17,850 bases of DNA from Larix sibirica. Its lineage: Eukaryota; Streptophyta; Pinopsida; Pinales; Pinaceae. Both the position numbers and the translations under genes were made by a program. How positions within the stretch are numbered: the first letter of the stretch is position 1; each line of letters begins with the position of its first letter. Below, one piece after another: positions 8,915 through 17,208 of this stretch. The stretch lies in assembly GCA_004151065.3 (NCBI GenBank), contig NWUY0300010714.1, positions 129,049-146,898 of the forward strand, given 5' to 3'. The notes below the pieces were generated by a model that ran no database searches, was not told the origin of the DNA, and worked only from the letters and a program-made list of their open reading frames with translations.

Positions 8915-9734
8915 ATGAAGATAATCTTCTGGAATTACAAAGAGTTAGGTGGGAATATAAAAATAGTAGTTAAAAGAATGAGGAAATCAAAATCCGCTAC
9001 AATCTTTCTGATCTAGGAGACAAAAATGCAGGAAGAGGATAGCAGAACTATACTGAATAAAATATGGCTGAATGGTGAAGGAAAGTCAATCAGTGTTATA
9101 GGAGCATCAAGTGGAATCTTAACCTAGTGGGATAAGAATCAATATAATTTATTATCTTCTTATGAAAGTCAAAATTGGTTGTTTGTGGAGCTAGAAGAAA
9201 GAGGGGTTCTAGAACTCATTGGATTCTTTGTGGGATGCATGGATGCATAATTCATGCATCATAAGAAGGGGTTTCAATGCAACCATCTCAGTTGAGGAGA
9301 GAAGAGGTGGTACAAAGGTAAGAGATCCTTTTGGTGAGTGCTTGGAGGATCTCATTTCCAATTGGAATCTGATTGATATCAATCTAGAAAAGGGGAAATA
9401 CACCTGGAACAACAAACGCTTGGGGCCAGGTCAAATTGCAGCAAGATTGGACAGGTTTTTGGTAAGTAGTTCCTTCTTAAGAAAGCCTTCTATTCCCAAA
9501 ACTAAAATTTTGGCCTCTACTGTCTCAGATCATAAGCCAATAGATCTTTTATTTTCTTTGATTGGTTACCTAGGTACAATACCCCTTAGATTCAATCCAA
9601 TATGGATGAAATCAGAAGGTGTTATGGATGTTATTAAAGATGCTTGGAACCCCTTTGTGGTTGTTTCTCCAAGCTACATTTGGGAAACCAAACTGATAAA
9701 TATAAAGACAACACTTAAGAGATGGGTATCCTAA
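8915..9734 (+). pseudogene. LINE B1 endonuclease remnant
   Basis: ATG at 8915 gives MKIIFWNYKELGG, an eroded form of the usual ORF2 start. A TAG at 9014-9016 replaces the Gln expected before ETK (shared with B3) and another TAG lies after GASSGILT. At about 9210-9225 the frame changes and the segment that normally holds the VYGP motif is missing, an internal deletion also shared with B3. The second part (9219-9734) reads SLWDAWMHN, then RRGFNATIS where G-G-D-F-N is expected: the catalytic Asp is Gly at 9270-9272. TWNNKR, LDRFLVSS and SDHKPID follow. It ends at TAA 9732. The nuclease would be inactive even without the stops. Confidence 0.82.
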
Positions 9735-10375
9735 AACTTTAAAGAGCCAAGTGCAAAAAGGAGAGAAGCCCAAGTGGAGCTAGAACAACTGCAGGGAAAT
9801 ATGGAAGTGATAACAATGACAAAGGAAATTTTCACCAAAGAAAAGGATTTGGATAGGAAAATTCAAGATTTGGAAAGGAAGGAGGAAGAGGGGTGGGGTT
9901 ACACTCAATAATTGTTTGGTTAAAAGGAGGGGATAGGAACACCAAGTTCTTCCACAATCAATGTAAGGAGAGGCAGAGGAAAAACACAATCTTGGAACTA
10001 CACAAAGAAAATGGTGAAATGATGTCAGATAAGAAAGAAATAAAGGAGGAAATAAAAAATTTCTTTGAGAATATTTATAATGAGGAGGAAGAATTTGAAT
10101 TCAAAGACATGGATCAAATGTTGAGGAAATCCCTTCCCACATTTCCTAGGAAGAAAATTCTGTCTTGTGCCAAACAATTTCTGAAGAGGAAGCACACACA
10201 ATAGTTTGGTTTCTCCACCCAGATAAACTTCTGGGGCTGGATGGATTTCCTATTAGCTTTTATAGAAGATGATGGAGTATTATTAAAAGGGATCTTACTA
10301 GAATTCTCTACTGGACAAAGGAAAAGGAAAAAATAGGGGGTGCCACCAACTCATATTTTATTGCTATAGTTCCCA
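9596..10375 (+). repeat. 780-bp direct repeat, first copy (identical to 17071-17850)
   Basis: Read base by base, this stretch shows no difference from 17071-17850 (constant offset 7475, no indels). Just upstream the pair diverges: 9541-9595 and 17016-17070 differ at about seven positions. The homologous stretch of B2 (from 11735) also differs at many positions. The right limit is set by the window end, so the repeat may extend further. Confidence 0.85.
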
Positions 10376-11733
10376 AAGAAGGAAATCCTTCTTCCATTAA
10401 TAGATTCAAGTCCATCTCTCTTTTCAACTCCTCCTACAAAATCATAACAAAAATCATGTCCCACAGGATATAAAAAAGTAATTCCTAATATCATATCTGC
10501 TAATCAGGGATGTTTTATTGTAGGCAGGAAATTTTTTTATAACATATTACTGGTTCAAGAGGCAATCCATTCAAGCCAAAAAAGAAAGGAAGCTGGAATG
10601 GCCATAAAACTTGACCTAGCCAATGCCTTCATTAGTGTTCGCCGTGAATTATACATATGGTTTTAGGTAATTTTGGATTCTCCCCCTCCTTTATTAATTG
10701 GTTCAAAGAATGTATCAGTCAACCTTGGTTATCCCCCCTTATAAACAGTCGTCCTACAAATTTTTTCATCATTTCTCATGGCCGTAGGTAGGGGTGTTCC
10801 CTTTCCCCCTTCCTATATACTCTGGTAGCAGAATCTTTGAGCAGAAAGCTCAACATATTTTTACTAGAGGGTAACATTCCTTGGATCATTATTGATTAAG
10901 GAGTTCAATTGGTGAATCATGCGTACTTTGCAGATGACACAATTCTTCTTGGCAGCACCTCAGTCCAAATCGCCAGAAGATTTAAGAAAACGCTTGACCT
11001 CTTCCTGAAGGCATCACGAGGCCTTGCAAACTCAACTAAAATACACCTTTATGGATGGAACTGCAATCCCATGGTCCTAAATGACATCTCCCGAGTACTC
11101 GAATTCAAAGTTCAAATGGAATGGTCATCTTTTAAAGATTTGGGAGTCCCTATTTCTTTAAAAAGATTCAATTCTGCAAATTGACAACCCATAGTTCAAA
11201 AGTTAAAAGACAAGATCCATTCATGGGGAATGAGGTGGTTGAATTTAGCAAGGAGACTTACTCTCATCAAGTATGTTATTTCATCCTATCCCCTTTACTC
11301 CAGCTCCTTGTTGTTGGCTCCTATTGGTATAATGAACAACATAGGTCAAGAGATCAGAAAATTTCTCTGGCAAGGGGGGAAGATCTCCTCCAAAAAGTTT
11401 CACTTGGTGAAGTGGAACATTGTTAAAACTTCAAAGGAGAAGGGGGGGCTTGGTATTCAAGATCCAAGTCAAATGAACATTGCAATGGGAGCAAGATTGC
11501 TAATTTGGAGGATGATCTCTGGGAAAAAAGAATAGTGGAAGGAAGCTTCAAGGAAGAAATATATAAAGAAGCCTCAGTTAAGAATCTTAGACAGAGGTTT
11601 GACACGTATGGGTTCTACAATATGGGACCTAGGCAAAGTGTCAGCATGATTGATTAGAGACTCCCTTTATTGGATCACGAGGTATTGGAAGAGAATAAAT
11701 TTATGGACATATAGTATTCTTGGTCAGCCTCCT
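9735..11733 (+). pseudogene. LINE B1 linker and reverse transcriptase remnant
   Basis: A charged, coiled-coil-like linker (VELEQLQGNMEVI, KEKDLDRKIQDLE) is followed after a frame change by WLKGGDRNTKFFHNQ (about 9920). RT traces: LDGFPISFYR, NRFKSISLFNSSYK, motif A KLDLANAF with Asp at 10613-10615, motif B eroded to GRR-stop-GCSLSPFLY, motif C FADD at 10927-10938, then GVPISLKRF and WLNLARRLTLIKY. Relative to B2 a T is missing in the stretch after motif A (about 10650), which shifts the frame. Further lesions are a TATA-type frameshift at 10468-10473, TGA 11182 and TAG 11533. Plainly an RT, not functional. Confidence 0.84.
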
Positions 11734-11734
11734 N
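11734..11734. other. single ambiguous base (N), likely assembly join
   Basis: The only non-ACGT character in the window. Left of it B1 stops in the middle of the LINE; right of it B2 starts in the middle, at the point homologous to 9694. The left side matches B2 up to 13754, and B2 continues smoothly there, so neither edge looks like a natural element end. A contig join or unresolved overlap is the simplest reading. Confidence 0.75.
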
Positions 11735-11736
11735 TG

Positions 11737-13700
11737 ATAAATATAAAGACAACACTTAAGAGCTGGGTCTCCTCAAACTTTAAAGAGCCAGGTGCAGAAA
11801 GGAGAGAAGTCCAAGCGGAGCTAGAACAATTGCAGGGAAATATGGAAGTGATAACAATGACAAAGGAAATTTTCACCAAAGAAAAAGAGTTGGATAGGAA
11901 AATTCAAGATTTGGCAAGGAAGGAGGAAGAGGGGTGGGGTTACACATAATTATTTGGTTAAAAGGAGGGGATAGGAACACCAAGTTCTTCCACAATCAAT
12001 GTAAGGAGAGGCAAAGGAAAAACACAATCTTGGAACTACCCAAAAAAAATGGTGAAATGATCTCAGATCAGAAAGAAATAAAGGAGGAAATACAAACTTT
12101 CTTTGAGAATATTTATAATGAGGAAGAATTCGAATTGAGATACATGGATCAAATGTTGAGGAAATCCCTTCCCTCATTTCCTAGGAATAAAATTTCGTCT
12201 TGTGCCAAACAATTTCTGAAGAGGAAGCACGCACAATAGTTTGGTCTCTCCACCCAGATAAAGTTTTGGGGCTGGATGGATTTCCTATTAGCTTTTATAG
12301 AATATGATGGAGTATTATTAAAAGGGATCTTTCTAGAATGCTCTACCGGACAAAGGAAAAGGAAAAAATAGGGGGTGCCACCAACTCATATTTTATTGCA
12401 ATAGTTCTCAAAGAACGAAATCCTTCTTCCATTAATAGATTCAAGCCCATCTCTCTTTGCAACTCCTCCTACAAAATCATAACGAAAATCATGTCCCACA
12501 GGATATAAAAAAGTAATTCCTAATATCATATCTGCTAATCAGGGAGGTTTTATTGCAGGCAAGAATTTTTTTTATAACATATTACTGGTTCAAGAGGCAT
12601 TCCATTCAAGCCAAAAAAGAAAGGAAGATGGAATGGCCATAAAACTTGACCTAGCCAATGCCTTCATTAGTGTTTGCCATGAATTTATATATATAGTTTT
12701 AGGTAAGTTTGGATTCTCCCCCTCCTTTATTAATTGGTTCAAAGAATGTATTGGTCAACCTTGGTTGTCCCCCCTTGTAAACGGTCGTCCCACAATTTTT
12801 TTCATCATTTCTCGTGGCCTTAGGCAAGGGTGTTCCCTTTCCCCCTTCCTATATACTCTGGTAGCAGAAAGCTCAACATATTTTTACTAGAGGGTAACAT
12901 TCCTGGGATCATTATTGCTTGAGTTAAATTGGTGAATCATGCGTACTTTGCAGATGACACAATTCTTCTTGGTAGCGCCTCAGTCCAAATCTCCAGAAGA
13001 TTTAAGAAAATGCTTGACCTCTTCCCGAAGGCATCACGAGGCCTTGCAAACTCAGCTAAAATGCACCTTTATGGATGGAACTGCAATCCCATGGTCCTAA
13101 ATGACATCTCCCGAGTAGTCGAATTCAAAGTTCAAATGGAATGGTCATCTTTTAAAGATTTGGGAGTCCCTATTTCTTTAAAAAGATTCAATTCTGCAAA
13201 TTGACAACCCATAGTTCAAAAGTTAAAAGACAAGATCCATTCATGGGGAATGAGGTGGTTGAATTTAGCAAGGAGACTTACTCTCATCAAGTATGTTATT
13301 TCATCCTATCCCCTTTACTCCAGCTCCTTGTTGTTGGCTCCTATTGGTATAATGAACAACATAGGTCAAGAGATCATAAAATTTCTCTGGCAAGGGGGGA
13401 AGACCTCCTCCAAAAAGCTTCACTTGGTGAAGTGGAACATTGTTAAAACTTCAAAGGAGAAGGGGGGGGCTTGGTCTCCGAGATCCAATTCAAATGAACA
13501 TTGCAATGGGAGAAAGATTGCTAATTTCGAGGATGATCTCTGGGAAAAAAGAATAGTGGAAGGAAGCTTCAAGGAAGAAATATATAAAGAAGCCTCAGTT
13601 AAGAATCTTAGACAGAGGTTTGACACGTATGGGTTCTACAATATGGGACCTAGGCAAAGTGTCAGCATGATTGATTAGAGACTCCCTTTATTGGATCACG
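11737..13700 (+). pseudogene. LINE B2 linker and reverse transcriptase remnant
   Basis: Begins with INIKTTLKSWVSSNFKEPG, then a coiled-coil-like linker, then WLKGGDRNTKFFHNQ in another frame to the TAG near 12237. RT motifs follow: LDGFPISFYR, NRFKPISLCNSSYK, QGGFIAGKNFF, motif A KLDLANAF (Asp at 12648-12650), motif B GLRQGCSLSPFLYTL (intact) and motif C FADD (12947-12958). The catalytic aspartates therefore survive in sequence. Breaks include the TATA frameshift at 12501-12506, a stop after SSTYFY, a frame change before FADD, TGA 13202-13204, an extra G in the run near 13465 and the TAG after SGKKE. It is the best preserved RT of this family here but still disabled. Confidence 0.84.
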
Positions 13701-14539
13701 AGGTATTGGAAGAGAATAAATTTATGGACATATAGTATTCTTGGTCAGCCTCCTCTGGGTTCATCTCCCGAGCACATAAATATTTGTAATTGGCTTTTAG
13801 AGAATGGTTTCAAGCTCCTTTTCGACATCTCTGAATGGGAAAGCAATGGATCTTGGATTGGATGGAAAAATATCTCTATGCATGCTCATCTCCATCAAGA
13901 GCTTGTCTCCTTTCTATCCTCCTTGCATGGGAAGAATCCTATTCACAAAAGGGAGAAAGATCGATGAGGTTAGGGTGCTAGGGGATATTACTTTGTAAAA
14001 TAAGGATTTGGGAAAATATTGGAAATTCTAACTCATACACCTTTTGACAACATCTGGTTCAAGGTGTGGAATGTTGATTGCCTTCCGAGGATTAATGTTT
14101 TTGCCTGGTTGTTAATGCACAACAAACTTCTTACGGCTAACAATTTAAAAAAAAGAGGAATTGAAGGGCCATCAATGTGTACCCTTTGCTAGTAATCTAT
14201 TTCTTGACTGTGAATTTACTCAAAAGGTATGGGGAAAGTGATAGGAAATTTGTGAGGAAAATTTTCCATGCCTGGGCAAGTTCAGGAGCTAATTAGGAAG
14301 TGGAAAAGATTCTTTACTGGATCGATGCACAAGAATCCAACCCTTCAAAGAATATGGAACACCCTACCTAAAAATATATGCTGGCAAGTCTAATGAGCTA
14401 GAAACAAAGTGATTTTTGAAGGTAAGTATGTTGATTTCAGCAGGGAAACTTATAAAGCTTCCAATTTAATGGAAGAAAGCTTGTTCTCTGTTGGATTATC
14501 CCTCTAATATTTAGATCCCCTCTTGTTAAAATATATCAG
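13701..14539 (+). pseudogene. LINE B2 connection region and zf-RVT remnant
   Basis: Continues ORF2 between RT and RNase H. The first part reads YWKRINLWTYSILGQPP, INICNWLLENGFKLLFD and ISMHAHLHQELVSFL. After a frame change around 13965, a zf-RVT-like stretch at about 14040-14240 shows FDNIWFKVWNVDCLPRINVF, AWLLMHNKLLTANNL and MCTLC, then a damaged C-terminal half (LDCEFTQKVWG), where bases between the two Cys groups appear lost. The rest (PTLQRIWNTLPKNICWQV, ARNKVIFEGKY) is the usual pre-RNase H linker. Stops and frame changes are frequent. Confidence 0.68.
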
Positions 14540-15109
14540 TTGGGTGAAATAAATTTTGCAAAAGAGCTCACTTCAATCCAAACTTGTTCAAGCGAACTAA
14601 AAAATCCATCAGATTGGGAAATCAAGAAAAGCAAATGGGACTTCACTGATTGGTGGGGCAATCAAAACTATTATTCTCTCTTCTTTGATGGGGCCTCAAA
14701 AGGAAACCTAGGGGTGGCATGTGCAGGAGGGATCATATTTGATCCAAGAGGAAAAAATAAATTATTTTGCTTGGGGTCTCGGAAATAAAACCAATAATGA
14801 AGGAAAATGGTTGGCCCTTCTTCATGGCTCAGAAATAGTCTTGACATTAAAAATCACTATTCTGATGGTCATTGGGGATTCCATGTAGGTGATTCAGAAG
14901 ATACGTTGGGAGTACTCAATAGGTACTTCAAATTGCAAAAGGATTTACAAGTGCATATCACATCTCAACAAGCCTCCATTGATAAGTTTTTACTATGTGA
15001 AAAGAGAAAACAATGTGATAGATGATAAGCTAGCCAACAAAGGTGCAAGAAATAAGAAAGGCTTAGTTTTGTATGCCAACAACTCTATGGTTAATAAATG
15101 TGTTCCCTA
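14540..15109 (+). pseudogene. LINE B2 RNase H remnant
   Basis: Two frames together show an RNase H domain. Frame one ends with YYSLFFDGASKGNLGVACAG (first catalytic Asp) and stops at 14786. Frame two carries NKTNNEGKWLALLHG, then VIGDSM (third catalytic residue), and later RENNVIDDKLANKGA (last Asp, in the A-D-x-L-A-N position). The expected Glu of the A-E pair before W-L-A-L is Lys (AAA 14805-14807, one base from GAA). A TAG follows at about 14886. This copy keeps the Asp that LINE A lost, and has lost the Glu that LINE A keeps. It ends at TAA 15107-15109. Confidence 0.75.
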
Positions 15110-15110
15110 A

Positions 15111-15439
15111 ACCAGGAAAACAAGTCTTCTTATAGATTTAAATTGGCATATAGGAATCAAGCTAGGATAATGGGGGTGTGCCCAAACCCCTCTCTATTCC
15201 CCTCATCGTTCCTATACAAGTGTGGGACACTTGGCTCGACACAAGCAGTTGTATCCTTCCATTTGTACAAAAGGACAAAGATGTGCAACTCGAGAGTAAA
15301 GTTTCCCAAAATAGGGGTCTTTTCCTCATTACTCTTGCAGGTTTGCGCACTTGAATTAATTAAAACCTCAATGGATTCAATGAGAAGTATAACAGTGTTC
15401 AATTTGGGCCAGTTTAATTATTTGACAGCAGAGGAACCT
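15111..15439. other. stretch without a recognised gene between B2 and B3
   Basis: About 330 bp between the RNase H stop of B2 and the first recognisable part of the B3 ORF1-like region. Open frames exist on both strands (15098-15574 on +, 15157-15402 on -) but their predicted peptides have no motif I know. It may hold the B2 3' UTR and the B3 5' UTR. No A-tail, terminal repeat or duplication of a target site was visible. Confidence 0.5.
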
Positions 15440-16115
15440 AGAATGCATGCACAAGTCAATGAGTTAAGCCAGCCCTTCCAGTTCCTATCCTTCGTAAATC
15501 CTTTTCTGCTGCCGGTGATAATCATGATTCTCGAGAGCAAGAGAAAGGCATGGAGCCTTTTGAGGAAAATATGACAAGTTGGGCTAAGATGTTTGCTTCC
15601 ATCAGGGGGAGCATGGAAGACTTTAAGAAAAATATTAGGAGGGTTTTTTAAATGGCAAGCAGAGGCCTATAGGAAACCATTTCCATTTCTGATGAATTTA
15701 AATATAACATGTTGCAACTCTCTAGTATGGACACCCGTGTAGAATACCTGGAAGGGAATATGAGAGAACTATTGGCTTTAGTGGAAGAAATCAAGGAAGA
15801 GCTTCAAAGGATGGCTAAGCTGAATCAATGCAGCTACTGTCAAGAGTCCCCCTATGCAAATATCCTCCCAATGAAGGAATCATCATTCAATTGAAATATG
15901 GCCTTACAGGCAAGCAGGAATACAGGAGGCTCTATAACCATGTCTATATCCAGGATGCATCAGGAAGAACTTCAGAAATTAAGGAGAAAGAAGCAAAACC
16001 CCAAACAAAGAAAAGAAGGAAACCAAATAAAACTCTAAGAGAACAAGAAGCAGTACTGGAAAAGGCAACAGGAAATCAATCCAGCCAGGATCAACATATT
16101 AGAATAATCCCATGA
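15440..16115 (+). pseudogene. LINE B3 ORF1-like remnant with coiled coil
   Basis: One frame reads PILRKSFSAAGDNHDSREQ from about 15485, then EENMTSWAKMFASIRGSMED, a TAA at 15649, a TAG at 15670, and then an open part (15709-15891) with MDTRVEYLEGNMRELLALVE continuing as EIKEELQRM, a clear heptad pattern. After TGA 15892 another frame gives a Lys/Arg-rich tail (KEKEAKPQTKKRRKPNKTLR) ending at 16115. Position just 5' of the endonuclease, a coiled coil and a basic tail suggest an ORF1 (RNA-binding) protein. Neither a DUF4283 domain nor a zinc knuckle is visible, unlike LINE A. A gag fragment from another retroelement is an alternative. Confidence 0.45.
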
Positions 16116-16243
16116 GGAAAAAAAATCAAGGGAATGGAGAGGAGAAGAAGGACAGGATATCAATCCAGCCAAGATCAACATATTAGAATAATCCCATCAG
16201 GAAAAAAAAATCAAGGGAATGGAGAGGAGAAGAAGGACAAAGC
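16075..16243 (+). repeat. 84-bp tandem duplication in LINE B3 spacer
   Basis: Two adjacent copies start with ATCAATCCAGCC at 16075 and 16159, and each contains CATATTAGAATAATCCCAT, an A-run, and GGGAATGGAGAGGAGAAGAA. The second A-run is one base longer and a few single bases differ (CAGGATC/CAAGATC, CATGAGG/CATCAGG). The unit includes the end of the ORF1-like frame. B1 retains only the right part of one unit. Confidence 0.88.
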
Positions 16244-16267
16244 GACCTCCCAATACCAAAGGAAATA

Positions 16268-17208
16268 ATGAAGATAATATTCTAGAATTACAAAGAGTTA
16301 GGTGAGAATAACAAAATAGAAGCAGTTAAAAGAATGAGGAAATCAAAATCTGCTACAATCTTTCTGATCTAGGAGACAAAAATGCAGGTAGAGGATAGCA
16401 GAAGTATACTGAATAAAATATGGCTGAATGGTGAAGGCAAGGCAATCAGTGCTATAGGAGCATCAAGTGGAATCTTAACCTGGTGGGATAAGAATCAATA
16501 TAATTTATTATCTTCTTATGAAAGACAAAATTGGTTGTTTGTGGAGCTAGAAGAAAGAGGGGTTCTAGAACTCACTGGAATCATTGTGGGAGGCATGGAT
16601 GCATAATCCATGCATCATAGGAATGGGTTTCAATGCAACCATCTCAGTTGTGGAGAGAAGAGGTGGTACAAAGGTAAGAGATCCTTTTGGTGAGTGCATG
16701 GAGGATCTCATTGTCAATTGGAATCTGATTGATATCAATCTAGAAAAGGGGAAATACACTTGGAACAACAAACGCTCGGGGCCAGGTCACATTGCTGCAA
16801 GATTGGACAAGTTTTTGGTAAGTAGTTCCTTCTTAAGAAAGCATTCTATTCCTGAAACTAAAATTTTGGGAAATACACTTGGAACAAAAAACGCTCAGGG
16901 CCAGGTCACATTGCAGCAAGATTGGACAGGTTTTTGGTAAGTAGTTCCTTCTTAAGAAAGCATTCTATTCCTGAAACTAAAAATTTTCCCTCTACTGTCT
17001 CAGATCATAAGCCAATAGATCTTTTATTTTATTTGATTGGTTAGCTAGGTACAATACTCTTTAGATTCAGTCCAATATGGATGAAATCAGAAGGTGTTAT
17101 GGATGTTATTAAAGATGCTTGGAACCCCTTTGTGGTTGTTTCTCCAAGCTACATTTGGGAAACCAAACTGATAAATATAAAGACAACACTTAAGAGATGG
17201 GTATCCTA
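16268..17208 (+). pseudogene. LINE B3 endonuclease remnant with internal duplication
   Basis: ATG at 16268 begins MKIIF followed by a TAG where B1 has Trp; a second TAG at 16370-16372 is shared with B1. The part at 16382-16606 reads SRSILNKIWLNGEGKAIS and GILTWWDKNQYNLLSSYE, where B1 has a stop instead of the first Trp. The same deletion and frame change as in B1 follow, then SLW/EAWMHNPCIIGMGFNATI with Gly (16626-16628) in place of the catalytic Asp. TWNNKR and LDKFLVSS occur, then a 119-bp tandem duplication repeats the TWN...LDRFLVSS block and shifts the frame. SDHKPID follows, ending at the same TAA as B1 (17207-17209). Confidence 0.82.
16752..16989 (+). repeat. 119-bp tandem duplication in LINE B3 endonuclease
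   Basis: AAATACACTTGGAACAA begins at 16752 and again at 16871. Both units run through CCAGGTCACATTGC, TTTTTGGTAAGTAGTTCC and GAAAGCATTCTATTCCTG to AAATTTT. A handful of single-base differences separate them (for example GCTGCAAG against GCAGCAAG). The join lies in a G-rich context on both sides (GGGGAAAT and TTGGGAAAT), which suits slippage or unequal exchange at microhomology. 119 is not a multiple of three, so it also breaks the frame. B1 has one unit. Confidence 0.9.

Larger units (their letters stand above)
8862..11733 (+). mobile_element. LINE B copy B1, truncated at both ends
   Basis: Second LINE family. Bases 8862-8914 match the spacer just 5' of the endonuclease in copy B3 (16214-16267), so B1 lacks ORF1 and begins at the LINE A A-run. 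It contains endonuclease and RT remnants and stops at the N at 11734, within the post-RT connection region. Its 9694-11733 part matches 11735-13754 in copy B2 closely, and 9596-10375 matches the window end without visible difference. It carries many stops and frameshifts and encodes no working ORF2. Confidence 0.85.
11735..15110 (+). mobile_element. LINE B copy B2, 5'-truncated, with RT to RNase H
   Basis: The LINE B copy with the longest 3' part: linker, RT, connection, zf-RVT remnant and RNase H, ending near the stop at 15107. The first 2.0 kb closely match B1. B2 keeps some codons lost in B1, for example TCA where B1 and B3 have TAA (position 9732 in B1), and an intact motif B. There is no clear A-tail after 15110, so the 3' edge is set only by the end of recognisable coding sequence. 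Several frameshifts and stops make it non-functional. Confidence 0.82.

Noticed and set aside
9780-9989. Minus-strand open frame repeated identically at 17255-17464, and in part at 11950-12177
   Set aside because: It is the antisense of the purine-rich LINE B linker; its conservation follows from the DNA repeat.
15098-15574. 158-codon open frame between LINE B2 and B3
   Set aside because: No recognisable motif; at its right end a different frame gives the more protein-like ORF1-type sequence, so at least part of it is a shadow.
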